DNA from: Pardosa pseudoannulata
Lineage: Eukaryota; Arthropoda; Arachnida; Araneae; Lycosidae
NCBI GenBank assembly: GCA_032207245.1
Contig: CM063502.1
Span: forward strand, 141,351,495 to 141,415,494
Reading direction: 5' to 3'
DNA length: 64,000 nt
The notes below the pieces were generated by a model. That model worked only from the letters and a program-made list of their open reading frames with translations. It did no database searches and was not told the origin of the DNA. Position numbers and translations under genes: made by a program. This document shows positions 50,435 to 62,907 of this stretch, one piece after another (the stretch's first letter is position 1; each line of letters begins with the position of its first letter).

Positions 50435-51005
50435 AAAAGTAGCATCAGGTATTTACAATTGTAAGTAGTGTGGTATGTTTGTTTGCTTAAATTGATGCGA
50501 AATAGATTCTAAAAAAAGGTAGGGTATGGTAAAAGTGTAATATACAACACCTATAAAAGGAATATGGATCAAAAAATACATTGTTAGACAAATTAGAAAG
50601 GTTTAGAAAAACAAGAAAAGAAAATGTTAGCAATTTGTAATGCAAAGCATTTAAATGTCGATAAATGTGTCACTATGACGACGATTAAAGTACCCGAAGT
50701 AGAAAGAGCAAAATCTAATCCCCGCTTGATTTTAGTAAAACAGAGGATAGATTTTACAAACATGTTAATGAAATGGGTATTTTAAAAAACTTATATGCAG
50801 GGTCTGAATTGCTTTCACAAATACTTTTAACAAAACACTATATCACTCCTGTAGAAATATCTTTAACTTTGAACAGCACTAAAAGTGCTGTTCGACGTCC
50901 CTTAGCATTCGGTAGGGTTTCATAAAATGTGACTACGAATCTAAATGAACCACAAATAGACACTTAGTAAGATTAACTTTATGCATTGCGCAAATTCATT
51001 TCCTG

Positions 51006-52469
51006 ACTGGTATAATGTTTTAAACCGTTTGATTCTTTGTGTTATAGTTTTTGATTGTGGATTGATTATATCAACTATTTTGTTGATTGTTTGATATCTC
51101 CATCCTTGGATACCGGAAAATATATATAACTTTATATTAATTTAAGATTACAGAAAAATTTTTGTTATTCAAGTAAAAACTTTTTTTTCACTTTAAGGAT
51201 TTCCTAGTAAAAAGTGTGCAGATTATCTAAGTAATTTGATAAATGAGATTTTTCCGCAATGTAACGGATCACCCTAGTTAATCTTCAGGATAACTGATTT
51301 CCATACTTTAGAGTCACATTTATATTGTGATAAATAATTAATCTAATTCCGCAATATTCTGATTTTCAGGATACTGATATATATTCCACTTTTATCTTTA
51401 AGTACAGTTTAATAAAAACTTCGAATTTGTTTTACTTCGACCAGCAATTTTACTCCTTTATCCTCTCCCATACTATGTATTCCACTGTATAAGGATATTT
51501 TTTAAAAGATAATCCTTCAACCTCCATAAAATATATAAATCTTACAAAACAGCTGCAATAAATCTTCACTGGTCTCAAGAGAATTCTTTATTTCATTCTG
51601 AAGAAGTTACATTAACTATACTTTGATCATGTGAACTTTTATTTAAAGTGTATTTAATGTTTCCCACCATTTTGAGAGAAACTCTATTTTTAAACTGTAG
51701 AAAAAAAATCAAATTATGTTTTGAAAGAATATAAAACAGAAATTTAAATCAGCAGTTTTTACTACCTAAATTATTTTTAACTCCCTGGCTTCTTCCACAT
51801 AATTGCTCGCTTTAACACTAACATCAGATGTTTAACATTTTATATGTAAGAACTCATTTTTATAACACAAAACCCGTTATTTCCAAATAAATTTTATCGG
51901 AAAATGTCTCTTGGGAATTAAATGAGATAGTTTGATAATATTTGCATTTACTTTCTAAATATCAAACACATTTTTACTCATTCCTCATTAAAACTTCCCC
52001 TAAATCAATTCTTTTAACATAAAAGAATAGTTAATTGATATGAAAACTGAATAGAGTAATCTTGCAAAGTAAATAACTTCTTCTTGCTCCCCGCACATAG
52101 GTTATTTTTAAAAAACCTTATTAATTTGTACTATGATTTCAAATTAGAAATATTGATCCCATTCCCTATCACTCTTACCCGGAAAATTACTTATACTCTA
52201 CATTAAAGAAAAGAAAACAGGAAAATGCGTCTCGTGTTTTAAAAGTGATGTTTGACAAATCCTTCTTTTCTAAATGCTTAACAACATTTATGATTTTTAA
52301 TTATTCTCTAAAATGGGAAAATATTAAAATAACAAATCATGCTTATTTTTACTTTACTTTTCAAATTAAAATATAAATATATATAAAACAAACACAGATA
52401 TATGTATATGCATCAAGCTTGAACCTAAACATTGGTTTTGATACCCATTAATTTAATCGCTTTTATAAA
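51006..52469. other. AT-rich noncoding stretch
   Basis: Nothing recognised. Confidence 0.4.
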
Positions 52470-53610
52470 TTTCAATCTACGTTTTAACAAAGAACTATGC
52501 ATCATAAATTTTCAGTTTGAGAATTCGTTTAATTAAGAAAATATAAGATGACAGTATATATTTATTTGTTTTTGTGTGTATCTATTAAATGATATAATCT
52601 ACGTTTTAACAAAGAGCTATGCCTCTTTCATTTTCAGTTTCAGAATTCATTTAAAGACGAAAATATTAAATACTTGTGTAAGATTTAAACTACCAGAGAA
52701 ATTATTTATAAATCCATATTTCTTACTCGTTTATGGCAGTAGTATTATTACTTGCTTTTGTGCTTATCCATCAAGTTGTACAATATGCATTTTGACAAGA
52801 AACTATGCCTCTTAACACATTGTATGCGGGTCACGTACTAATACGGATTTTGCCGTGTACCTCTTCATAGAGGAAAATGCATTGAACGATACCACACTGT
52901 AAAACATTATTAGTTTTATGATTGTACTTTTCATTTTTTTAAAATGTAAAAATGTTTAAATATAACATAATTCGAAAAAATTAAAACTATAAGCTACTAT
53001 TTCTATTTGACTTTTCATGTTTACGATACTATTTTAAATTTATCCACTAAAAGATATAAATAAACTTTTTCAGAAAAATTTTATAGCTGTTATTTATATA
53101 TTTCTATTTATATATTTGTTTATATATTTCAATATAAAATGCGAAAAATTGTTTAAAAAAATTAAATAATTTTCGATCTATTGAGATTTAACTGAATAAC
53201 TAAAATTTACGTCCACTGCGAAATGTACCCGCACACAATGTGTTAAATTTTCAATTTGAAAATTTATTTATTAAGACAAATATTAAAAATTACTAAGACA
53301 TTTAAATATTATCCATTATTATTTATAAATCTATTGATAATAAAATTCTAAGTTGCTAAAAGCATATTTTTACTTGTTTTCTGTATATCCATTAAACGAT
53401 ACAATCTACGTTTTAATAAAGAGTTATAGTCTTAAATTTTCAGTTTGTGAATTTATTTAAGGACAAAAATATTAAAATCTCCTATAGAACTTAAATATGG
53501 ACCAGGTATGAATCATAAATCTATTCATATTATTCTTCTAAGTAGCTAATATTGGTATTCTTACTTTTGTGTGTGTACATTAAATGGTAAAATCCATAAG
53601 GAATTCCTAT
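52470..53610 (+). repeat. degenerate tandem repeat array, ~190-bp unit
   Basis: The unit contains AATCTACGTTTTAACAAAGA, a TTTTCAGTTTGAGAATT block, an AAAATATTAAA block, TTATTTATAAATC and a TTACTTGTTTTTGTG-like block. Units start near 52475, 52598, 52783 and 53403, with another part-unit from 53247. The array is split by the insertion at 52816-53242. Confidence 0.7.
52816..53242. mobile_element. TTAA-MITE family P3 (piggyBac-type)
   Basis: The 427-bp insertion begins CACATTGTATGCGGGT and ends ACCCGCACACAATGTG, inverted ends of 16 bp with one mismatch. It is bounded by TTAA at 52812-52815 and 53243-53246. The target is the CTTAAATTTTCAG word of the surrounding tandem repeat. No coding capacity. 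The CACxTTG...GCGGG pattern after TTAA resembles known piggyBac-family termini. Confidence 0.85.
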
Positions 53611-53689
53611 CACCGGAAAAGTCCATTATATTCATATTCCAATTTCCAACGATCTGTTTCTACTATTCTCTTTGGCCGATAACTACTGA

Positions 53690-53800
53690 CATTTCCCAAT
53701 GATTGGTTATTCGTTTCAATGCGTCATGCACATAATGAAAATCCCTAGAGTTGCATATAAATATCTGCTATAATCTAGGATTCTCTTTAAAGACTCGCTC
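53690..53800 (+). promoter_or_regulatory. candidate core promoter
   Basis: An inverted CCAAT word (ATTGG at 53702-53706) and a CRE-like GCGTCATGCAC precede a TATA element (TATAAATA at 53756-53763), which predicts transcription starting near 53786. The ~300 bp after it are less AT-rich than the neighbourhood. The coding exon at 54305 follows after what would be a short noncoding exon and a ~340-bp intron. Confidence 0.4.
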
Positions 53801-54304
53801 TACCCGACAGATAGATTTATTATGCATCATCATTTAGAGTATTTCGTAGTAGATATCTCATCATTGCATTCAATCGTATTTCGCATTGGTGTCAAGTCAT
53901 CAAAATCATCAATTCAAATTATCACAGCCGTACAAATCCAAACATTTATCTACAATTGTAATAAATTTATATTTGATAAAATACAATTATTACCTTAATT
54001 ATTTATTAAATGTTTTAAAGAAAATAGTTATTAGTTATATATGCTAAAACTTTCCACTGATTTGTCAAAGAGAAAAATATAATCATTACTAATAAATAGT
54101 AAAAAATAGATATTAGTAAAAATAAGAATAGAAATTTTTAGTGATATGAAATACATTAACGTTATATATAAATGAACTGTGATAAATGAATTTTTAAAAT
54201 ATCTCATAGATAAGTATTTCAATAGAGTTTTTTTTTTGTTGTTGTTGTTGGCTGCTAACTTCAATAAAAGAAGTTCTCTTGTTAATTTTTCATATTTTTT
54301 ACAG

Positions 54305-54347
54305 ACAATATCCTTTGGTTCCAAATTGCTCTGAAATGAAAGGCTAA
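54305..54347 (+). promoter_or_regulatory. 5' UTR segment with an abutting upstream ORF
   Basis: A 3' splice site (ATATTTTTTACAG) ends at 54304. The next 43 bases are noncoding and contain ATG-AAA-GGC-TAA at 54336-54347. Its stop codon touches the main ATG at 54348 in the same frame. The upstream ATG has G at -3, while the main ATG has T at -3 and G at +4. Confidence 0.5.
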
Positions 54348-54548
54348 ATGGGGTGTGCGCCGAGTAGACCAGCAACATCAATTCGGGTTGAGCAACGTCA
54401 AACTACAGACATAGATCCTTTAGAAGAAGGCTGGAAAACTCCTGATCCTAACTGGTTGGCAAGTGACAATGCATCGCGAAAAGAAATTTTTGAAATTCCA
54501 GATGAAGACGATATAGACACGGATAAGTCTTCTGACAGCTTTCTACAG
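54348..54548 (+). CDS. first coding exon, N-terminally acylated protein
   Basis: This exon encodes 67 residues from ATG to a donor CTACAG|GTATAT and ends in phase 0. The protein starts MGCAPSRPATSIRV: Gly2 fits N-myristoylation and Cys3 fits palmitoylation, so it is probably anchored to the inner face of a membrane. The rest is acidic and polar (DIDPLEEGWKTPDPNW, then an Asp/Glu-rich PDEDDIDTDKSSDS) with no transmembrane segment. The start was chosen because no upstream in-frame codon is open (TAA precedes it) and the Met-Gly-Cys start makes biological sense. Phosphodiesterase 8 proteins also begin MGCAPS, but I cannot match the remainder, so the gene is left unnamed. Downstream exons were not found in the window. 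Confidence 0.7.
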
Positions 54549-55132
54549 GTATATATAATGTTTAATAATTTAATGATATATAAAATATATAGTAGATTAT
54601 ATAGAAGTATAGTATATAGTAGAATACTACTATTTTAGTAATATTCTACTTCAGCTGTTAACATAATTCTTAAAATTTACAATATAAAGGCGGCTTTAAA
54701 GTATAATAGAAATATATAACTCGCAGCATAATATATGTGTTGAACCTGTGAGGTGTGTTGAATCCTGTGAGTGTTAAAATGTCACAGGACTCATTAAAAT
54801 AGTATATGACCATTGAATAAAATTTTAACCGATAAAAACAAAGTACAGGTATTTAATAATTAATTACAGACAAGCAGGACATTACGAAAAAATAATAATA
54901 AAACAAATACATTTAGCAATCATAATTATCTAGTCACTGTACAAAATAAGCACTCCTGGGTGAAAGACAATAAAGTTAGTGTCATAGCATTGTGAAATAC
55001 CTAGAAATTGCTGTAGTAAAACAAGAGAAAATTTGAAGTTAATATTGAAAATACAGATATTCCTCCAATAGGTGTTGCCTTCGGACATAGCTATGTCCAA
55101 TAATTAGCACAAAATTGCTGACTCTATTTATT

Positions 55133-55174
55133 GATTTGGTTTGAAGCGCTACGGTCTACTATTTTGCTACACGA
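55133..55174 (-). mobile_element. SINE type B 3'-end fragment
   Basis: GGTTTGAAGCGCTACGGTCT ... TTTTGCTACACGA matches the inverse of the last ~42 bases of type B. Confidence 0.7.
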
Positions 55175-56040
55175 TACTTTATTTGTTGGGAGTTTAGAAT
55201 GAATATATGTACAATTAGGATATGTATGCGTTTGTGTTCATTGCTCATTACTTGAAAAATAAAACGGCGTTGAATAATTTGAGCTATTTTATGCTAATAA
55301 AATCTCACAAAGGTTTAAAGTTACTAATGTGCCTTAAAGTATTGAATAGAACCTTGCATTCACAAACTGACATGCTTAAATATATTTATATATAAATGAA
55401 TCAATAATCAGAGATAATTCTCAGCTTTAGTTTTTCTAATCATTATTTCATAAATTTGAAGAGCGTCAAGAAAGACATATGTTTGGCATTTTATAAGTAT
55501 AATAAAGTTCCTCTTACATTTCTGAAACTATTTGAAAGACAGCAGTACCAACGTGACTTTGTCGTGTCAGTGAATTTCCTATATTCATGCTGAAAGGTAA
55601 ACCAAAGAAAAATATAGCGGTATTCCTAAGGTTCTGGAACAAAATATTTTGAATTCGGTAGCCCAAAGGTGACAGCGAGAAAGAATTTGATGACGCAGAC
55701 ACTGGAAAAAGGCATTGCTTGAATAAGATGTCAAACTTCAACTTCTTTTCTCTAGAACCGTGATAGCTTAGAAACTGAAGAATGTGATTCGATAAGTTTG
55801 TAGTACTACCAAGAAGCAAGCTGTTTACAAAAGAATCGATGATGCCCAAAAAAATTTTAATAGTGAATAATAGTTTTGTTGTAGTAAAAAATGTGCTATC
55901 ATTTGGTAAAGCTTATAAAAATTTTTAAAATTTTTCTAAAATGTTATAAAATTATATGTATACGTCAGACACACCAAAGTGATTAAGTTACAGGATAATA
56001 AAATATGTAGATTCCTTAACCACAATACACACACACACAC

Positions 56041-56047
56041 ATATATG

Positions 56048-56129
<82 letters not shown>
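56041..56129. repeat. (TA)n microsatellite with (CA)n edge
   Basis: A short (CA)n at 56027-56040, then about 89 bases of mostly TA. Confidence 0.95.
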
Positions 56130-56133
<4 letters not shown>

Positions 56134-56299
56134 GACGACCTGCCAGATATCGTCCTGTTTTAACGCTGTAAATCCAAAAATTATAAAATGTTTTTAAATA
56201 CATTATAAATTGGATCGTTTTGATGGAAAAGTAAGGAAAATTATTTTTAAAATACTTGACGCCACTATACGTACAGTCATCACAAACGTAATAAGATTA

Positions 56300-56366
56300 A
56301 ATTAAATTCGATCCTGGGACTTCTCGTACTGAAGCCCGGTCCGCTGACCACTGGGCCACAGATACA
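56300..56366 (-). mobile_element. tRNA-like SINE head, type D
   Basis: On the minus strand it reads CTGTGGCCCAGTGGTCAGCG (A-box-like) and, about 35 bases on, CAGGATCGAAT (B-box-like). No body similar to types A-C was found, so it may be a SINE head fragment or a decayed tRNA-derived gene. Confidence 0.45.
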
Positions 56367-56372
56367 TCGGCA

Positions 56373-56644
56373 GTGAAGGTTTCAAGTGGCATTATAATAA
56401 TCTCAATAAATGCGCAATTCTGGATTTTTAATGAAACACTTTTATTTGATCAAATTGTGAATCCACACCATTCTGGAATCAACTTAATTACATACACAAA
56501 ATTTCATCAAAATCAGTCCCACAGTTTAGGAGGAGTTCTATTACAAACACATAAACAGAAAAAGTAAGAGAGAGAGAGAGAGATTGTGTGCGCGTGCGTG
56601 TGTGTGTGCGTGCGTGCGTGCATACATACATACATACATACATA
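56373..56644 (+). mobile_element. RTE-like LINE 3' end with microsatellite tail
   Basis: Contains TTTCATCAAAATCAGTCCCA followed by AGTTTAGGAGGAGTTCTATT and ACAAACACATAAACAG, a wording typical of 3' termini of RTE-type retrotransposons and SINEs that borrow them. It ends in (AG)n, (TG/CG)n and (CATA)n, fitting the microsatellite tails of that clade. The name rests on memory of such termini. Confidence 0.5.
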
Positions 56645-59164
56645 TTAGTGGCCAAATGTCAACTTGAGCCCCAAACAACATAAATGATACTTTTACTTAA
56701 TATATAATAATGTTAGGTTGATTTTATACGCATAGCGGTAAAAATTATACTAATGTTAAGCATATAGTAGGAATACCCAGTAATACTTACTATACAAACA
56801 TGTTAAACCTTAAGCATAATAAAAGATTTGAAAACGCCATAAATTTAAAATTATAACATTAACTTAAAGAATAGATTTATTTTCATTGCGATGCTAATGA
56901 AGTTCAGTGACACGAATGCAAATGAAGAGAGCATTTAAATTAGGAACACATTAAATTTATTTACTGTTAAAAACAAACATATGTTTATCAAAATTATACC
57001 AGGAATATAGGCACTCAAGTGCAAAGATTATTAATCATTCAATAGAACACAGAAGGCAATGGAAAGTAACAGGCACTGATATTTACTGATGTATATTTCT
57101 AATAAATTTTCATGTTTAATATCGTTATTAATAAATGTTCAGAATTTCTTCTTTTAAAATTATTTCTGTCACATAGTTTATAATTCTACATATCAATGTG
57201 GATAAAAAAAAATAATTTGAAAAGATTGCGAGATCCCTGTACGTATATGAAATTCGCATCCCGTTACAGGCAGGTGTCTAACTGAAGGCTTGAAAGTTAG
57301 TCAATTTAGTTTAATGACGAAAGCTTGAAAGAGAAAAGAGGATTAACTGTTCCCGAAAATACGACCGAGGCATCACATAACACTTGCACGGTCTAGTACA
57401 TCCTTTTAACCCCCTCGAATGCTGGAAATCATAGAAGTCGTAGCTGTGCTCTAAACAAAACAGTAAGCACATGAATTTCTTGCCCTTTTCCACTCGCGTT
57501 CGAAAGATACTTTGTCTTTCTCACTCAGTCTCAATGTAATTTTTTCCCATATAAAAATTGAAATATATTTTGAAATTTGAGATTATGATTTCATTGCTGT
57601 CAGCAATAAAAATTATTTCTAATATAATATAACACAATTACGTAAAACGGTAAACACATTTCATATCGAAATTCACACTTTCCAAGCGTGCATCCGCATT
57701 AATTGCAATCTTTTAAAAACTTAATTATATAGGGGCGTTAAAAACGTGAAATTTCTAGTCGTTAAGAGTTTTTTCAGTTATCTGGAAGAAGCATAAAACT
57801 ATTGTTCCTCATTATATGTAAAATTAAATTTCCCATTAGAACGTAGGTAATCATAGCAGAAATTTGTATAACTCTTATAACAAATGTCAAATGTAAATAT
57901 AAAAAGATCAACCTCACTAACCAACTTAATTGTATTTTAAAATATATTTCTGGCAGTTCTATACCCAAAATACGTTTGGTCTCTTTTAATTCTGGTAACC
58001 TTTTAGCAACTACACAAAACCAAGTCAATTTTATCTTAGCTCAACTAATTTTATATAACTATTTTACGTAACTTGGTTGTTAGCGTCCCCAAGTGATATA
58101 CTCTTAATACCTCAGCTTGGATGGTTTCTTTGGACCTTCATTACACTTTATAAGTGAATGTAAAAAGTTTTGATGGCAGAACATCAAAGACTTATTGTCT
58201 TAATAACTCAACATTTTTATTTTCAAATTTTGCTGTTTTCTTACATGGCCTTACTACTTTTCTCGAATTATATCCTTGAATTATAAAGCCAAGGATATAT
58301 TATGACAAGGATTTCATTCAAAGATAGTTTATAGTAGGTAAAAATAGCCATTACATGTTTATATTATTGTTAACTAGCATAATACTATTGACTATGTATT
58401 AATTTAATAATGTTAATTAACCACTTTATTGGCATAAAATAATATAGAAATATGTATATTTGTCTGTCTATGCGTGTGTGTAAATAATTTTTTTAAAATT
58501 AGCTTTCAGTCTAGCTAGTACTCATAAATAATTAATAAAATTCAAAACTATTTCAGTGGACCTAAGAAAGACCAGAAAATTTGTTACTTATTTGTTTCAC
58601 TGTCATGTAAAATTTGAAACTATATAAAAACATTAAAATTATTTAATTATTCATCCTACAAACATTGATCAATATAAGTCACAAATCAAGCAGTTATTGG
58701 CAGTACATTATAACTTGTAATAAAAATAATAAAAATTTCTGAAATGATTATTTCGTTTCCAGTTTCTTTTAAAGATTTCCTCACAAAGTTCGAATTCTAA
58801 AAGTACACCCTCATCATTCGATATGTAGCTGAAAAAAGTAATGTGGGAAACTAGGTTCCGATCAAAAGTAAAATTTTAATCCCTAATTCTTCTTCTCAAA
58901 ACTGAAAAAATTCTTATAAAATGCGAGAATTACAACTTATTCTTTTCCTTTTATATTCAGAGTTTGAAAAGGGTGAAGTAATATGCCTTGCTTGCAAAAC
59001 TTGACTTTTTCCCTTCAAAAAAAATTTTTTTAAAGTGAAAATGTAAGCTTTAGTTTTGTTTAGTTTTCATACGAATTTTTCCTGATACCGTTGCAAGTAG
59101 GGGAGAATATTCAAAATGTGGCTCTTATACAATAAAAGTTGACGCCTTTTCAGATGCCAAACAA

Positions 59165-59296
59165 ACCGGAGGTAGTGGGTTCGAATCGTACTTATGCCAT
59201 GGATAGACGAAGCCGTTAGGAATTAGTTTTAAGTAGTAAGTCCTGGTATCATTAGCTCCCATGTAGAAAACAATAAAACTAGTGCTCCAAACCAAC
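59165..59296 (+). mobile_element. SINE type B, 5'-truncated
   Basis: Starts at the B box (GTGGGTTCGAATCGTAC) and runs to GTGCTCCAAACCAAC. Confidence 0.75.
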
Positions 59297-59460
59297 ATTT
59301 TTCAGAAATATTTCGGTTAGGAAACATTATTTTTTATGCAGTTTTTGAGATCGATAATGTAGTAATTTTAAGGTAAAATAAGAGATATCAATATCTTTAC
59401 TTTTAAAAGGTTTTTTGACGTCCATTATTGTTCTAGATAATCACACTCTGGTATAAATAC

Positions 59461-59520
59461 TTGAAGCCGTTCAGGATCGGTTTTAAGCTATATATATTGA
59501 TCTAATAGCCCTTGAACAGT
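59461..59520 (+). mobile_element. SINE type B body fragment
   Basis: GAAGCCGTTCAGGATCGGTT followed by a diverged CTAATAGCCCTTGAACAG matches the middle of type B. Confidence 0.5.
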
Positions 59521-62500
59521 GCATATTTTAGCTTAGATCGCCACTCTATAATTTTCTGGCTTATGCTGTTTTAAATAAGCTAGATAAGTTTTCAGTCTTT
59601 TATTTAAAAAACTGACTAGTTTAAAACATAAGTGAGCATTGTGAGCATTCAAACGAGATTATTTTTTAAGTGATATCAAGTTCTAGATTTAATTCTAGTC
59701 TTATCTAAAATGAATATTACATCCCGCTATACCATAGGTGGGAAAGCGTGTGGCCTGTTTATTGTGGCCTTCATAAATGCTTTTGTATTAAATAATATTT
59801 AATTATATAGACTACTACAATTTGAAAAATAATATAACTGTTATTTCTATATTAATTTTTATACTTTTATATTTTTAGTTAATTCCTTGTAATATAAAGA
59901 ATTTTAAAATACTTCTACTTAATTATTTTTATATGAAGTAGTACTTAAATATGTAGTTTTTTGTTAAAAAGAATAAAGAGTAATGTTATAACATGTTATT
60001 ACTCTTATGTAAAATACATTAAATAAATTTACAACAAAAATATTTTATTTTGCAACTTTTTATGTTAAATAACTTAGTTTTTGTATTACTTCTATATAAT
60101 GTTATTAATTGATTAAACTATACAAAACTATAATTTCACAAAAGTTGCATTTATTGGCGTATCATCTTATGTCGCCTTCATTATTACTAATTTAAATGTG
60201 GTTACAAATGGTAAATAGGTTACCGACCACTGCTCTACACTATTTTTGGCTTAAAACAGAGAAAGGAAGAGGTCAATCAGCTGTCAAAGTATATTCAATT
60301 TAATCTCTTTTATTTCAAAATCTTCAAAAATATTTCAACCAGTAATATACTATTTTAGTTACACATTAGATGAAACTCCAAATATAAGAGAAAAAATAAT
60401 AATATATGGTAATATGTAATCTACAATACGTTTTTAGTATAGATATGTGTATTTAAATTTATTCAGGGTCCTAAAACCTAGGATTTACAATGTGTGAAAT
60501 CTTGGGTAATTATAATTTGGTTCTTTTACATAGCATATTTTAGCAAACTGCCATAATTATCGCTTTCAGGTAGCCCTAGGGAAATATTTTTTGTTAAAAT
60601 TTGTGCTATTTCTCTTCAATATTCATAATAATTCTTTTAATTATCATAGAATAACAATAGTTAATTTTATAAAATAAACCCTTTTCAATAATAATCGACT
60701 TGTTTCGGTCAAATAGTCTTAAAAATATAATTTTATAGGTATAGTTGATAAAATTTTCAGTTACGAAATATTAACACAGGAAGTTTTTGGTTTTGTTTGA
60801 AACTCCATCTCTTTTGTAACACGATGACAAGGTAAGTTTTAAGTATATCACTAATTCGAAAAGAATGTATAGCAAATTTTCTGTAAATCCCTTTCAATAA
60901 AACTCATATGTTATTGATTTCTCTTAAAAAAAAACATTTTGCAGTCTCTCAACCTAATTCTTTTTATTTATCCATTTCTAGGCTGTTTTGTATGTTCCGT
61001 AACTGCTCAAATCATAAAGTTAAACACTTAAGGTTTTTCATAGTGATAAACTAAACAGCTTCTACCTCTTTCTCTTTTATTACGCTGCATCTTGGAGAAT
61101 TTTCTACACAACACAAATTGAAAATCATGATTTATTTATCAACTTTTCATAATTTTTCTTTAACATTTTCTTGAATGATTCACTTGTTACTACCTTTAAA
61201 AAAATTCCCTGAATATTTATTCATTTATTTGATTAAAAAAAATTCTAAAATTATTAAACTTTTATGTCTTTATGGTATTTATGAAGTTATGCGGTTAAAA
61301 TTAATAAAAATAATGAATACCATTACAGTATAAGGTAAATTTAGTTTCATATAAGTATTAGAAAAAGCAACCTTTCCTGTGTGTTCAAAAAAAAGTATAG
61401 CTTGCAAAATACTTAAAATAATTCTGCACTTTTCACGTAGTGGCTTTGTCCCGTGGAAAACAGTGATTAACAGCTTAGTCATTTTTACGGTGTCTTCCCT
61501 GAACTGTGACATTTTCATTTCTTTGAGTATATGGATATCTATTCATATTAACATGATATAAAAATGCTAACTTTTTCAAATTTAATATAAAAACCTTTAT
61601 GCGTTTGACTTTTTTATTTTTATCATGTTCATTTTCTTACTCAAACTAAGCGAATTATTTCTGATGCGGAAACAAATGAAAAATTATTTAAAAATCAAGA
61701 ACAATAAAGTATAATACCATTATTTACCATTTCAAGGCAAATGAACACAAGTTTTAATTAGCTAAGCAGAATATCCTATCTATGATTATTTATAGCACGG
61801 TTGGATTTATGCGGAATTAAAAAAGAAGTATGATCTTGAGAATTATTCAAACGAAAATGCATAAAAACATTACAATTCCTTTTAACTACACTAAAAGTGA
61901 AAATAACAGTTCTTCTTAACTAAAAACTGCCAACAAAAGGATTCTTAGAACTAACCTTTTTTGTTACTTAAAAAGTCAAAATAATGCATTTGTTATAAAC
62001 AAAAGCCAAATATTTACTTCATATCGATCTAAAGCGTTTCCCTTTGAAAAAAAGTGTTTATAGGTCTAAAAACTTTTTTGAAAGTTGTCGCCAGCTAAAT
62101 AATAAATGTATTACTGACGTCATTCAGCATCAATCAATAATTAAAGCAGTCGAAAAGTTTTATCGTTAAAGAACTAATGCTCAGGTAGTCAACGGCTTAA
62201 CATGAAAAAAATGCACCTTTTTGAAACTAAGCATTAACTGTATTTGGATTTTAGTTTAGTTTTTCAGCTAAAAAAATAAAGCACTCTAATTCAGTTCTAA
62301 TTCAGATACTTGGTAATAAAAAAAAATCAGAAAAATTCGAAGGGGGGGGAAACAAACTTTCACCCTTAAGCATGATTTTTTTTATGTATATGCACTGTTC
62401 TCTTTTTCTTCCTTGTGTTTCGGGAAAGAAAAGCACTTGCCGAAAAAAGTACTTCCTTTTATATCTTGAATTCAATAGCTGCAAACGATATGGAACTGTT

Positions 62501-62907
62501 GTAATAAATGCAAAGGCAACATAAGTAAGGCACAAATTGGAAGAGATTGTATGCAGACAGCCTTTTTACCTTTAAAAACGACAAAAACTCTTCCTTCCAT
62601 CCCTCACAGTCCACTTTTGTTTCCCCCTTGTCTTGTCATCGTTTGTTTTTATTTCTTTTAATTTTCGTCGGCTGACAGTGCGTAGTATAGCTATTTACAT
62701 TTTCAAATTCATTTCTGCTCGTGAATTTGTTTAGGGATATTTTAAATTAAATAAATTTAGCTCCTAGCATGCATGCAGCCACCGTGCATTTATTAACCGA
62801 ATTGGTGAGTAAAATTTTAAAAAAACTCTTTATAAACTTTCGCAAAAATTCAAAATATATAGGTATTTTAATGACCAAACAAAAGTAGGATTGCATAATT
62901 GACAATG

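Larger units (their letters stand above)
50140..51005 (+). pseudogene. KRBA2-like transposon protein remnant, split by a SINE
   Basis: Ignoring the SINE at 50230-50434, the frame reads VCIVCSKAASG then IYNCK, stop, CGMFVCLN, stop, C. This is a Cys-rich zinc-finger-like segment (C-x2-C followed by further cysteines). Further on, MLAICNAKHLNVD and VPEVERAKSNPRLIL match the C-terminal chromo-like region of the KRAB-A domain-containing-2 (KRBA2)-like, integrase-derived proteins that are abundant as repeats in spider genomes. The same segments occur at 63500-63750. Several stops and frameshifts are present and no integrase core is visible. Homology between the two remnants continues to about 51005. 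The family name is from memory of related proteins and should be confirmed. Confidence 0.6.
54549..62907 (+). other. probable first large intron of the 54348 gene
   Basis: After the donor at 54549 no further convincing + strand exon appears before the window ends. It contains SINE fragments, an RTE-like tail and microsatellites listed separately. A 111-codon minus frame at 55514-55849 lacks motifs and clean splice signals. A GC-elevated patch at 57220-57530 is unidentified. Confidence 0.4.

Noticed and set aside
54031..54381. 116-codon minus-strand frame overlapping the start exon
   Set aside because: It is antisense to a well-supported start exon and to an AT-rich intron, and its content is mostly Phe/Ile/Leu/Lys/Asn from AT-rich DNA.
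55514..55849. 111-codon minus-strand open frame
   Set aside because: One of the longest frames, but it has no recognised motif, no clean acceptor before it and only a weak donor-like GTAAGA after it. It lies antisense in the presumed intron of the 54348 gene. Probably chance.
57220..57530. GC-elevated patch as a possible exon of the 54348 gene
   Set aside because: The + strand frames are closed by stops, and the 60-codon minus frame has no recognised motif or clear splice signals.
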